The notes beneath the pieces are model-generated. The model saw nothing but the letters and a program-made list of their open reading frames with translations, was not told where the DNA came from and ran no database searches. A stretch of DNA of 64,000 bases, taken from the NCBI GenBank assembly GCA_963775825.1, contig CAVZKY010000046.1:1-64000 (forward strand), in the 5' to 3' direction. Below are positions 56,358-64,000 of this stretch, in pieces. The translations under genes were made by a program, and so were the position numbers. The DNA is from Bog-532 sp963775825. GTDB taxonomy: Bacteria; Actinomycetota; Actinomycetes; Streptosporangiales; Streptosporangiaceae. Each line of letters starts with the position of its first letter. The stretch's first letter is position 1.

Positions 56358-59210
56358 GTGACCGGGGGGGAACACCGGGATCCGGCCAATTTCGCCGTCG
56401 GATCGGAGGTTGCTGGCTACCGGCTGGAGGAGCAGATCGGCCGGGGCGGGATGGCGGTCGTCTACCGCGCCCGCGATATCCAGCTGGGCCGCAACGTCGC
56501 TCTCAAACTGCTCTCCCCCGTGCTCGCCCTGGACGATGCGTTCCGGCAGCGCTTCATCCGTGAGTCCCGGGCGGCGGCGGCCGTCGACCACCCGTACATC
56601 ATTCCGATCTTCGCTGCGGGGGAGAGCGACGGCGCGCTGTTCATCGCGATGCGATATGTGCAGGGCGGCGACGTACGCAGCCTGATCGATGCCGAGGGAC
56701 CGCTCCCCCCGGACCGGGCCGCCGGGATCATCACGCAGGTGGCGCTGGCGCTCGACGCGGCCCACCTGCACGGGCTGGTGCACCGGGACATCAAGCCAGC
56801 CAACATGCTGCTGGACTCGGTAGCGGGCAGTGACCAGCGGGATCACGTCTACCTGGCCGACTTTGGACTCAGCAAGCGGTCGCTTTCTGTGACGGGGCTG
56901 ACCTCGATCGGCCAGTTCCTGGGCACCCCGGCCTACGTCGCGCCGGAGCAGGTCGAAGGGCGCCCGGTGGACAGCCGCGCCGACCAGTACGCGCTCGCGT
57001 GCGCGTCGTTCGAGATCCTGTCCGGCGCTCCGCCCTACGAGCGGGACGACGACCTGGCCGTCATGTGGGCGCACGTCTCGGTGCCGCCGCCCTCGCTGTC
57101 CGAGCGCCGGCCCAGCCTGCCCGCGGCGGCCGACGCGGTGCTGGCCAAGGCGATGGCGAAGGCACCGGCTGACCGCTACCCGACCTGCATCGCCTTCGCC
57201 CTGGCCCTGCGCCAGGCGCTCGGCGCGCAGGTGGAGCCGGCCGACCTGACGGTTCCCGAGCCGGGGCGACCGCCCACCGTCGTTTCCGGGTCAGCCGCCG
57301 GGACACCCGGAGAGCCGGCCGGGCCGCGCCCGCACGCCGCTACGGAGATCTCCTGGCCCCGCGCCCGGCCGGAGGCCGGTTCCGCTGCTGCCGCGGGCCT
57401 GGGGCGCCCGGGGGTGCCCGGCCGCCCGGCCGCACCAGAACCGCGCGCTGCCTCCCAGCAGCACGCGGCCGGCCCCGCTGAGCCCTCGGCTCCTCCGTCC
57501 GGTGCGCCGCCGTCCCGGGACGCTCCGGCGGCCGCTCCGGGTCCGGAACCGCCGCCCCGGCCCCGGCCCTACGAGCCCCCGCCGGCTTCCTTCCGCCCGC
57601 GGGAGCCCTCGGCCGCGCCGGACGACGCTCCGGCCACGCAGCGCTCCGGGCCGCCTCCGGCTAGTCCCTATGAGCCCCGGGCTTCCTTCCGCCCGCGGGA
57701 GCCCTCGGCTGCTCGGGACGAGGACCCGGCCTCTTCCCGCTCCCGCCCGCCCCCGGCTGGTCCGTACGAGCCCCCGACCGAAGACGGGTGGCTTGCGCCG
57801 CTTCGCTCATTCGGCGGCGAGCCCGCCGGCGCCGCCGCTTCGCCGCCCCGGCAGCCGCCGCCCTATCAACCCCCGCGCCGGGAATCGGCCCCCGCGGCGC
57901 CGCCCGGCCGGGACGACCATGGTGGTGCGCCGCCGCCGGGCCCGGAACGCGGCCGGCAGGCACGGAATCGGCGCTGGTGGCGCCGGGGCGCCGTGGTCAT
58001 CGGCTGCGCGGCCGTGGTCGGGATCGCCGCCGGGGTGGTGCTGGGCCTGGACGGCGGGACCAAGAGCCCGGCCGCGGGCAACGCCAGCTCTCCCGGCGCC
58101 GCAACGAATCCTGTAGCCGTGCTCCCGGCGCTCTCGGCTCCGGGCTGCAGCACCGCTGTCGCCGGCGCCACCGCCCTGTCCGGCGTCCGCTCGGCGGACG
58201 TCAGCGTGGGCCCCCAGCCGTTCGGGGTGGTCACGACGGCGGACGGCCAGTTCTCTTTCGTCACGCTGGCGAACGCCGTCGCGCTGCTCAGCGACGGTTC
58301 CTCGCTGGCTCCGGCGCTGGACCGTGTGCTGTCCGCGCCTGGGGCCACCGGCGGTGAGCAGCTCACCAGCGACGGGAAGTACCTGCTGGTGGCGGCGAAC
58401 AGCGGCGCGATCGTGTACAGCGTGGCCGACGCTGAACAGGGTGGCAGCGGTCTCCTGGGCACGCTCACCAGCCCCTTCGGCAGCGGGGCGGTCGAGGTGG
58501 CGGTCTCGCCCGATGACAAGTTCGCGTTCGTCACGCTGGAAAATAGCGCCAACCTGGTCGTGTTCAACCTGCAGAGCGCGCTGGACAACGGCTTCGGCGC
58601 GGCTGACGTAGTGGGGAAGATCCCGCTCCACTACGCGCCCGTCGGGCTGGCGATCTCACCGGACCATCGCTGGCTGTACGCCACGAGCCGGATGCGCGCC
58701 CAGACGACGGCACCGTCGGAGGGCACGCTGACCGTCATTGACCTGAACCGCGCCGAGACCGCGCCGTCTTCCGCTGTCGTGTCCACGGTCACGGCCGGGT
58801 GCGGCCCGGCCCGGGTCGTCGCTTCGCCCGACGGCCGCTACGTGTGGGTGACCAGCCGGGATAGCAACATGCTGCTCAGCTTTTCCGCAACCGCGCTGCG
58901 CACCGACCCGGCCCACGCGCTGGTCGCGCGGGTCAACGTGGGCCCGGCACCCATCGGCCTCGCCCTGGTCAACGGCGGCAGCCGCATCCTGGTGGCGAAC
59001 TCCAACCTGGCCGGTCAGCACGGCGTCAGCACGAGCATCTCGGTGATCAGCACCTCGGCCGCCCTCCGCCGACGTCCGGCCCTGCTGGGCCAGATCAGCA
59101 CCGGCCTGCTGCCGCGCGAGTTCGGCCTGGCGCCGGACGGCAAGATCGCGCTGGTGGCAAACTCCGGCTCCGGTCAGGTACAGGCCATTGATCTGAGCAC
59201 GCTGCCCTGA
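56358..59210 (+). CDS. Ser/Thr protein kinase with extracellular beta-propeller
   Basis: About 950 residues from GTG 56358 (an earlier in-frame start at 56202 adds a low-complexity N-terminus). Hanks-type kinase: P loop IGRGGMAVVYRARD, VALKLL, HRDIKPANMLL, ADFGLSK, GTPAYVAPEQ, SRADQYALACASFE. A Pro/Arg-rich linker of about 200 residues with YEPPPASFRPREPSA-like repeats follows. The membrane helix is AVVIGCAAVVGIAAGVVLGL (about residue 545-565). The extracellular part is a YVTN-like propeller with repeats such as TSDGKYLLVAANSGAIVYSV, SPDDKFAFVTLENSANLVVF, SPDHRWLYATSRMRAQ and APDGKIALVANSGSGQVQAI. The propeller is the likely sensor. No target is visible. Confidence 0.93.
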   Translation: MTGGEHRDPANFAVGSEVAGYRLEEQIGRGGMAVVYRARDIQLGRNVALKLLSPVLALDDAFRQRFIRESRAAAAVDHPYIIPIFAAGESDGALFIAMRYVQGGDVRSLIDAEGPLPPDRAAGIITQVALALDAAHLHGLVHRDIKPANMLLDSVAGSDQRDHVYLADFGLSKRSLSVTGLTSIGQFLGTPAYVAPEQVEGRPVDSRADQYALACASFEILSGAPPYERDDDLAVMWAHVSVPPPSLSERRPSLPAAADAVLAKAMAKAPADRYPTCIAFALALRQALGAQVEPADLTVPEPGRPPTVVSGSAAGTPGEPAGPRPHAATEISWPRARPEAGSAAAAGLGRPGVPGRPAAPEPRAASQQHAAGPAEPSAPPSGAPPSRDAPAAAPGPEPPPRPRPYEPPPASFRPREPSAAPDDAPATQRSGPPPASPYEPRASFRPREPSAARDEDPASSRSRPPPAGPYEPPTEDGWLAPLRSFGGEPAGAAASPPRQPPPYQPPRRESAPAAPPGRDDHGGAPPPGPERGRQARNRRWWRRGAVVIGCAAVVGIAAGVVLGLDGGTKSPAAGNASSPGAATNPVAVLPALSAPGCSTAVAGATALSGVRSADVSVGPQPFGVVTTADGQFSFVTLANAVALLSDGSSLAPALDRVLSAPGATGGEQLTSDGKYLLVAANSGAIVYSVADAEQGGSGLLGTLTSPFGSGAVEVAVSPDDKFAFVTLENSANLVVFNLQSALDNGFGAADVVGKIPLHYAPVGLAISPDHRWLYATSRMRAQTTAPSEGTLTVIDLNRAETAPSSAVVSTVTAGCGPARVVASPDGRYVWVTSRDSNMLLSFSATALRTDPAHALVARVNVGPAPIGLALVNGGSRILVANSNLAGQHGVSTSISVISTSAALRRRPALLGQISTGLLPREFGLAPDGKIALVANSGSGQVQAIDLSTLP

Positions 59211-59621
59211 TCGGGTCCTGACCTTGCTCTGAGCAGGCTGGACCGGGCCGCCAGAGCGGGCCGCCAGAGCGGGCCGCCAGAGCGGGCCGCCAGAGCGGGC
59301 CGCCAGAGCGGGCCTACTGGGGCGATGTAACCGTTCCCGGTCGCGGCGGAGCCGGTCCAGGACCTCGTCCGGGTTCTCGGTGGTAACCCGGATCATGGCC
59401 CGCACGGCGTCAACCAGTGCCACGCGCGGCACGTCGAGCTCCACGGCGGCCTCGTCCACCCAGCGGGTGAGCTGCCGGTAGAGCTCCGGGCTGAGGTCGA
59501 GCGTGATCCGGACCGGCTTGGACCGGATAGCGGTCTGACCGGCCGGCCGCGCGGCAGGCTCGGCCCGCCGCGCGGCGGCCGCGGCCATCTGCGCCCGGCG
59601 CTGCTCCCGCTGGGAGCTCAT
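58656..59621 (-). CDS. Small DNA-binding-type partner of the ParA-like protein (C-terminus uncertain)
   Basis: ATG 59621 overlaps the ParA-like stop (ATGA). The convincing part is residues 1-100: RAQMAAAAARRAEPAARPAG, SKPVRITLDLSPELYRQLTR (strand plus helix as in ribbon-helix-helix proteins), WVDEAAVELDVPRVALVDAV and TTENPDEVLDRLRRDRERLH. Beyond residue 100 the frame enters a 13-bp tandem repeat and then runs antisense to the kinase gene until 58656. The native stop is probably lost because of a miscounted repeat copy, and the true gene likely ends near 59240-59310. The layout resembles ParA plus small centromere-binding protein. Confidence 0.62.
   Translation of the reverse strand: MSSQREQRRAQMAAAAARRAEPAARPAGQTAIRSKPVRITLDLSPELYRQLTRWVDEAAVELDVPRVALVDAVRAMIRVTTENPDEVLDRLRRDRERLHRPSRPALAARSGGPLWRPALAARSGGPVQPAQSKVRTRSGQRAQINGLYLTGAGVCHQRDLAVRRQAELARQQAGADLAQQGRTSAEGGRGADHRDARADAVLTGQVGVRHQDAAAAVDQGEADGCRAHVDPRDQRVGRVGAQRGCGKAEQHVAIPAGHPHVAAVGRSDDPGRAAPGRDRGHDSGRRRGLGAVQVNDGQRALRRCRRLGAHPARGVQPAMVR
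59245..59309. repeat. 13-bp tandem repeat, five copies
   Basis: GGGCCGCCAGAGC repeated five times without mismatch, followed by a partial copy. As 13 is not a multiple of three, each copy gained or lost shifts the frame of the small gene reading leftward through it. It lies 35 bp after the kinase stop. Confidence 0.9.
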
Positions 59622-60293
59622 GACCGCACCGAGCAGAGCGGCGAGCAGCGCTTGACCAGGTTGTGCGCCACCTGGCGCCACACGTCATGCTCGGAGATCC
59701 TGATCGGCATGCCGAAGCTCTGGGCGTACACCTCGAGCCGGGGCACGGCCGGGTCCAGTACGTCGTAGCCAAGGCCGCGCAGCGCCTCGCGCGCGTCCGT
59801 GGTGGAGTGCGCGCGGGAGATGCAGCGGTTCAGCAATACGGCCGAGCGGACCGGCTTATCCCGGAGCGACTCCACCTCAGCGATCTCCTCCCGGACCGGC
59901 GTGGTGCGGTTGATCTCGATGGGACTCGGCGCGCAGGGGATCACGACCTCGTCGACGTAGCGGAGTGCTGACCGGGCGATCCCGGCGTGGTCCTCCATCT
60001 GCGGCGTGTCGATGATCACCACGTCATCATCCTGGGCGATCTCCGGGACGCGGCGGTGCAGTTCGCGGGATGGCAGGGCCACCATCCGGAACGGGAACGC
60101 CGCCTGCATCGGGGCCAGCCCAGGATTCATCGCGGCGAGATCGGACCATTCCAGCGCACTGCCCGAAGGGTCCGCGTCCACCAGCAGGACGCTGTTGCCG
60201 GCCTCCGCGAAAACATGAGCCAGCCAGACGGCCGAACGTGGTCTTGCCCGTACCTGGCTTGAGGTTTGCCAGGGCAACGGTTAGACCAGTCAT
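59618..60293 (-). CDS. ParA/MinD-like ATPase (one frameshift)
   Basis: ATG 60293: TGLTVALANLKPGTGKTT, a deviant Walker A (KPGTGKTT instead of KGGVGKTT). One extra base near 60236, then SAVWLAHVFAEAGNSVLLVD and ADPSGSALEWSDLAAMNP (switch I region), DVVIIDTPQMEDHAG (Walker B/switch II), RYVDEVVIPCAPSPIEINRT, VLLNRCISRAHSTTDAREAL and PRLEVYAQSFGMPI. About 224 residues, small ParA type. The stop overlaps the start of a small ribbon-helix-helix-like protein. Chromosomal ParA-like pairs of this size position DNA or protein cargo; a plasmid origin is possible but no replication gene is present. Confidence 0.85.
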
Positions 60294-60568
60294 CGGAGCA
60301 TTATCGCAGCGTCTGCGGCTTAACGGTAGCAGGCCACAGGTCTGACGCTCGGTGCACGCCCCTCAACCTTCGGCAACGGCGCAGGTTCCTCGCCCGCGCC
60401 GCCGATTCTGCCGTAATGCAGTAATTACTGCGTCATGGCTGGGCGTGCACTCTCTCCCTCGGGGGACGGCGGCGCTACAGCCCGATCTTCGCCGCACCGA
60501 AGCTTGTCCACAGGCTGTGGATGGCGCTTGTGGGTAATGACAGCGATGTAGTTCTGCTCGGCTGCGGC

Positions 60569-60868
60569 TCACCCCGCCCGGGTGGCCACCCGGCGATCAG
60601 CGTGCGGGCGGCCGCGCCGCCGTTTGACGGCCACGATCGCCCCCTGGTCGAAGATCTCGCCGCCCCACACGCCGCACGGTTCCCGGCGCTCCGCCGCTCC
60701 GGCCAGGCACGGCACCCGCAGCGGGCATCGCCGGCAGCGCGCCTTCGCCTCCTCCAGATCGTCCGGGTTCTGGGCGAACCAGAGCCAGGAGTCCCCGCTC
60801 CGGCACGGCACCGGGCCGGCCAGTTCGGTGGCCCGGCGAGCCAGCGTTTTTACCGATCCCTCGCTCAT
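60569..60868 (-). CDS. WhiB-family iron-sulfur regulator
   Basis: 99 residues from ATG 60868 (GGGGAG four bases upstream), preferred over an upstream start at 60967. Four cluster Cys: PCRSGDSWLWFAQNPDDLE, then RCRRCPLRVPC. The turn REPCGVWGGEIF is the WhiB signature, and a basic tail KRRRGRPHADRRVATRAG follows and would bind DNA. The spacing C-x(26)-C-x(2)-C-x(5)-C is normal. It binds a 4Fe-4S cluster and works with the primary sigma factor in developmental or redox control. Which WhiB class is uncertain. Confidence 0.93.
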   Translation of the reverse strand: MSEGSVKTLARRATELAGPVPCRSGDSWLWFAQNPDDLEEAKARCRRCPLRVPCLAGAAERREPCGVWGGEIFDQGAIVAVKRRRGRPHADRRVATRAG

Positions 60869-61023
60869 GTCACTCCCCGTCGGCGATGGGCCCCCATCCA
60901 CTGTCCCGCTCGGCGCGGGGGCGCCGCATCGGCCGAGAGGATGATCTCGTCCACACCATTCGGTCATCCTCCAGGTGGAGGAGGGCGTCGTAGGTAAGAC
61001 GGCGGTCAGGCATGATTTGCAAC

Positions 61024-61947
61024 ATGACCGAGCTTCCGGCCGCCTACTACCACCCGCTGGGTGACGGCCACTTCGAGCCGACCGAGGCCACGACGAGCCC
61101 CTGGGACGCCGGGGCTCAGCACGGCGGGCCGCCCACCGCGCTGCTCGCCAGCTGCCTCGACGACGCCTTCGGCCGCCCGGGCCTGCGAGTGGCCCGGATC
61201 AGCATGGACTTCCTCGGCCCGGTGCCCCGCGCCCCGTCCCGCGTGCAGACCGAGCTGCTGCGGCCGGGCCGGCGTACCCAGCTGAGCGAGGCCAGCCTCT
61301 GGGCCGGCGAGCGCCGGGTGGCGGTGGCCCGGGTATGGCACCTCGCGACCGGTCCCGGCCCGGAAGCCGACGCAACCAGTCCCGCGCCCGGAAATCGCGC
61401 TCACCCGAGGGAAGATGCCAGTCCCACACCGGGAGGTCCCGGTCCCCGTCCGGAAGCCGAGCACGCCACAGCCGGGCCCGTCCCGGTCGGTGACGCCGGG
61501 ATCGCCGAGTACGACGCTGCACTGCCTGGCGATCTGCCCGATCCGCAGCCGCAGCTGTTCTTCGGCGATGATCAGTGGGGGTATGGCCGGGCCACCGAGT
61601 GGCGGACCGTCTCCGGTGGGTACGCGAGCACCACCGGGGCCGCCGACGTCTGGACCCGGGTCCGGATTCCGCTGATAGCCGGCCGCCCGCTGGACGGGCT
61701 GGCCCGGTTCGCGATCGTGGCCGACTCCGCGAACGGCCTCAGCGCCCCGCTGAGTTTCCGCGAGTGGCTGTTCATCCCGCCCGGGGTGACCATGCACCTG
61801 CACCGGTACCCGGCGGGGGAGTGGGTCCGGCTCACCGCGAACTCCGATCCCGGCCGGGACGGCATCGGCCTGACCGACGGCGCCCTGTCCGACGCAACCG
61901 GCCGCTGCGGGACCGTCGCCCAGCCGCTCCTCGTCATGCTTCGCTAG
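61024..61947 (+). CDS. Acyl-CoA thioesterase-like double hotdog protein
   Basis: 307 residues from ATG 61024. First hotdog: PTEATTSPWDAGAQHGGPPT, ALLASCLDDAFGRPGLRVAR and SMDFLGPVPRAPSRVQTELL. A proline/alanine-rich insert follows at about residues 125-160. Second hotdog: YASTTGAADVWTRVRIPLIA, LARFAIVADSANGLSAPLSF, VTMHLHRYPAGEWVRLTANS and GCGTVAQPLLVM-like end. It is typical of TesB-like thioesterase-family proteins in mycobacteria and relatives. It is followed after 236 bp by an acyl-CoA synthetase gene, consistent with fatty acid metabolism. Confidence 0.85.
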   Translation: MTELPAAYYHPLGDGHFEPTEATTSPWDAGAQHGGPPTALLASCLDDAFGRPGLRVARISMDFLGPVPRAPSRVQTELLRPGRRTQLSEASLWAGERRVAVARVWHLATGPGPEADATSPAPGNRAHPREDASPTPGGPGPRPEAEHATAGPVPVGDAGIAEYDAALPGDLPDPQPQLFFGDDQWGYGRATEWRTVSGGYASTTGAADVWTRVRIPLIAGRPLDGLARFAIVADSANGLSAPLSFREWLFIPPGVTMHLHRYPAGEWVRLTANSDPGRDGIGLTDGALSDATGRCGTVAQPLLVMLR

Positions 61948-62183
61948 GCCCGATTCCCCGGGCGCGCCAGGCCCGATTCCCGGGGCGCGTCAGGCCGGAC
62001 GCCCGGATTGCTCTACCGGGCAAAGCCCGGGCCCCGCCAGGCGCGAGCCCCGGATCGCCAGACGCGATTTGCCAGGTGATATCTGGCGCATTCCGGGAAG
62101 GTGTGGGCTGGAGCAAAGCGCCGGCCCACCGGGGTGCCGGCCACGCTGGGCCCGCCGGACCCTGGGCCCACTCGGAGGCCTGG

Positions 62184-63854
62184 ATGAGCATTTACGATCA
62201 GCGGCCCTGGCTGGCGCGGTATGACACCGGCCAGCCGCACGACATCGAGGTGGATTTCGGCAGCGTCCTGGAGATGTTCGGCGCCACCGTGCAGCGGGAC
62301 CCGGACCGCGCGGCCATCCGGTATTTCGATGCCGCGCTGAGCCGGCGCGAGCTGGATGAGCTGTCCGGCGCGTTCGCCGCGGGGCTGGCCGACGCGGGCC
62401 TGCAGGCGGGCGAGCGGGTGGCGCTGTTCCTGCAGAACGTGCCGCAGTTCATCATCGCCATGATCGGCACCTGGAAGGCCGGCGGGATCGCGGTCGCCGT
62501 CAACCCGATGAACAAGGACCGCGAGCTGGACCTCATCCTGCGCGACTGCGGAGCCACCGCGCTGGTCTGCCTGGAGGAGCTTTACCGGGACGTGGCCGCC
62601 GGTGTCCTCGGCGGCAGCAGCGTCAAGCTGGTCATCACCACCTCGGCGCTGGAGTACCAGACCCGCAACGACGAGCGGGTCCTGGGCGGCATCCAGCGGG
62701 CCCGCGGCGACGGCACCCAGGACATGACCGAAATGATGGCCCGCTTCCGCGGCCAGCAGCCGCCTGACCCGGCGCTCGGCCCGGATGATGCGGCCTTCCT
62801 GACCTACACGTCGGGCACCACGGGCCCCCCGAAGGGCGCCATGACCACCCACCGCAACGTGGTATTCAACGCCCAGACCTACCGGGACTGGATCGGCATC
62901 GGAGCCCGGGATGTGATTCTGGGCGTCGCGCCGCTGTTCCACATCACCGGCTCGATCGGGCACGTCGCGCTGTCCCTGCTCACCGGGGCACCGGTGGTGC
63001 TGACCTACCGGTTCGATCCCGCGGTGGCCATCGAGACGATCCGGGACGAGCGGGTCACGTTCACCGTCGGGTCGATCACGGTGTTCATCGCGCTGATGAA
63101 CGCCCCGAACGCGGAAAAGGACGCGCTGGCCACGCTGACCAAGATCTACTCCGGCGGGGCGCCGATTCCGCCCAGCACCGTCACTGCGTTCCAGGCCGCG
63201 TTCGGGCAGTACATCCACAACATCTACGGGCTCACCGAGACCACGTCGCCGTCGCACGCCGTCCCGCTGCACGCCACGGCGCCGGTGGACGAGGCGTCCG
63301 GCGCGCTGTCGGTCGGGGTGCCGGTCTACAACACCGTCGTCCGCATCGTGGCTGAGGACAACCAGGATCTGCCGCCGGGTGAGATCGGCGAGCTGGTCAC
63401 CGAGGGCCCGCAGGTCGTCGCGGGCTACTGGAACAAGCCGGAGGAGACGGCCCGTGCGCTGCCCGGCGGGGCCCTGCACACCGGCGACGTCGGCTATATG
63501 GACGCCGACGGCTGGTTCTACATCGTCGACCGGAAGAAAGACCAGATCAACGTGGGCGGCTACAAGGTCTGGCCGCGGGAGATCGAAGACGTGCTGTACG
63601 AGCACGAGGCGGTCCGCGAGGCGGCCGTGGTCGGCGTCCCCGACCCGTACCGCGGCGAGACGGTCAAGGCCTACGTCAGCCTCAAGGCGGGCGGCGCGGT
63701 CACCGGCGAAGAGCTCGCCGCGTACTGCAAGCAGCGGCTCGCGGCGTACAAGTACCCGCGCCAGGTGGAGATCATCGAGGAGCTGCCCAAGACCGTGACG
63801 GGCAAGATCCTCCGCCGCGAGCTGCGCGCCCGGGCCCGGCAGGACGCGGGCTGA
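62184..63854 (+). CDS. Long-chain acyl-CoA synthetase-like AMP-dependent ligase
   Basis: 556 residues from ATG 62184 after GGAGG; intact. Adenylation motifs: A3 TYTSGTTGPPKGAMTTHRN, HITGSIGHVALSLLTGAPVV, A5 IHNIYGLTETTSPSH, A7 GALHTGDVGYMDADGWFYIV, A8 DRKKDQINVGGYKVWPREIE, and A10 Lys in PKTVTGKILRRELR. The enzyme makes an acyl-adenylate and then acyl-CoA from a carboxylic acid, ATP and CoA. Substrate chain length cannot be read from sequence. A hotdog thioesterase-like gene precedes it. Confidence 0.93.
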   Translation: MSIYDQRPWLARYDTGQPHDIEVDFGSVLEMFGATVQRDPDRAAIRYFDAALSRRELDELSGAFAAGLADAGLQAGERVALFLQNVPQFIIAMIGTWKAGGIAVAVNPMNKDRELDLILRDCGATALVCLEELYRDVAAGVLGGSSVKLVITTSALEYQTRNDERVLGGIQRARGDGTQDMTEMMARFRGQQPPDPALGPDDAAFLTYTSGTTGPPKGAMTTHRNVVFNAQTYRDWIGIGARDVILGVAPLFHITGSIGHVALSLLTGAPVVLTYRFDPAVAIETIRDERVTFTVGSITVFIALMNAPNAEKDALATLTKIYSGGAPIPPSTVTAFQAAFGQYIHNIYGLTETTSPSHAVPLHATAPVDEASGALSVGVPVYNTVVRIVAEDNQDLPPGEIGELVTEGPQVVAGYWNKPEETARALPGGALHTGDVGYMDADGWFYIVDRKKDQINVGGYKVWPREIEDVLYEHEAVREAAVVGVPDPYRGETVKAYVSLKAGGAVTGEELAAYCKQRLAAYKYPRQVEIIEELPKTVTGKILRRELRARARQDAG

Positions 63855-63870
63855 GCTGCGCTCTCGCCGT

Positions 63871-63885
63871 TGACAACGATTATCC
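63871..63885. promoter_or_regulatory. Possible Zur-type operator
   Basis: TGACAACGATTATCC matches the actinobacterial Zur box pattern (TGAAAATGATTTTCA) at 11 of 15 positions, 84 bp before the next start codon. It could equally be a chance AT-rich segment. TTGACA (63870-63875) inside it could be a -35 element. Confidence 0.3.
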
Positions 63886-63968
63886 CGGCGGCGCACGCTG
63901 GTAACGCAGCCGATTCAACAGCCGATTCAAAAACAGCGATTCAGCAGCCGATTCAACGGAGAGTCAGC

Positions 63969-64000
63969 ATGGCTACAGGCACGACCGTCAGCATCATCCC
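63969..64000 (+). CDS. Start of a gene cut by the right edge
   Basis: ATG 63969 follows GGAGAG and opens MATGTTVSIIP before the window ends. Four copies of a CAGCCGATTCAA-like 12-bp repeat lie directly upstream (63909-63957). Too short to identify. Confidence 0.45.
   Translation, partial: MATGTTVSII

Noticed and set aside
61575..62183. In-frame upstream extension of the acyl-CoA synthetase
   Set aside because: Before ATG 62184 the text is low complexity and overlaps the thioesterase gene in another frame; GGAGG supports 62184.
62013..63896. 627-residue minus-strand frame
   Set aside because: Antisense to the intact acyl-CoA synthetase; no recognisable domain and biased composition.

Overview
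The window is high-GC DNA from a multicellular, Streptomyces/Streptosporangiales-like actinomycete. The evidence is a conservon-type NIT sensor kinase, a WhiB protein, a mycothiol-dependent maleylpyruvate isomerase-type enzyme, a SigG-like ECF sigma factor, RsbW-like ATP-binding proteins, a large Ser/Thr kinase with an extracellular propeller, and GTG starts with strong Shine-Dalgarno sites. Many genes carry one or more apparent single-base indels: the same protein continues smoothly in another frame. They alternate with perfectly intact genes. I read most of these breaks as draft-sequence errors rather than decay, and mark each one.

Layout. 1-17.4 kb: partial CvnA-like sensor; two divergent MarR-type regulators sharing operators; a DHFR-family reductase; two SDRs beside a SigG-like sigma factor; an MntR-like repressor with an Nramp-type transporter; a membrane protein; a slipin with a small CxxC partner; a cold-shock protein followed by three hairpins and a DEAD-box helicase; an ArsR/SRPBCC pair with a 22-bp operator. 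17.4-30 kb: fused acetyl-CoA carboxylase carboxyltransferase, a broken polyprenol-phosphate glycosyltransferase, an IS605-like element (tnpA/tnpB), then an accessory stretch with broken genes, a poly-C tract, acetyltransferases and an HTH regulator/glycosyltransferase pair. 30-39 kb: mycothiol enzyme, SBF-type transporter, anti-sigma-like ATPase, and a NUDIX (NrtR-like) regulator divergent from nadA-nadB-nadC. 39-48.5 kb: a methyltransferase and then the most unusual locus. 48.5-64 kb: luciferase-like oxidoreductase, NTF2-like protein, a flavin monooxygenase split by a precisely delimited insertion sequence, nitroreductase/HxlR pair, Ser/Thr kinase, ParA-like pair, WhiB, thioesterase and acyl-CoA synthetase.

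The best candidate for an undescribed system is 40.7-48.5 kb. A tight same-strand run encodes an N-terminal STAS-like plus GHKL ATPase module joined to a phosphoribosyltransferase-like domain, a second phosphoribosyltransferase-like domain with a CxxC site and a C-terminal GHKL ATPase, a response-regulator receiver, and an APH-like kinase. A winged-helix protein with a C-terminal domain of uncertain type ends tail-to-tail against it. I know of no named pathway with this combination. A regulated nucleotide-signalling or conflict (defence) role is inference only.
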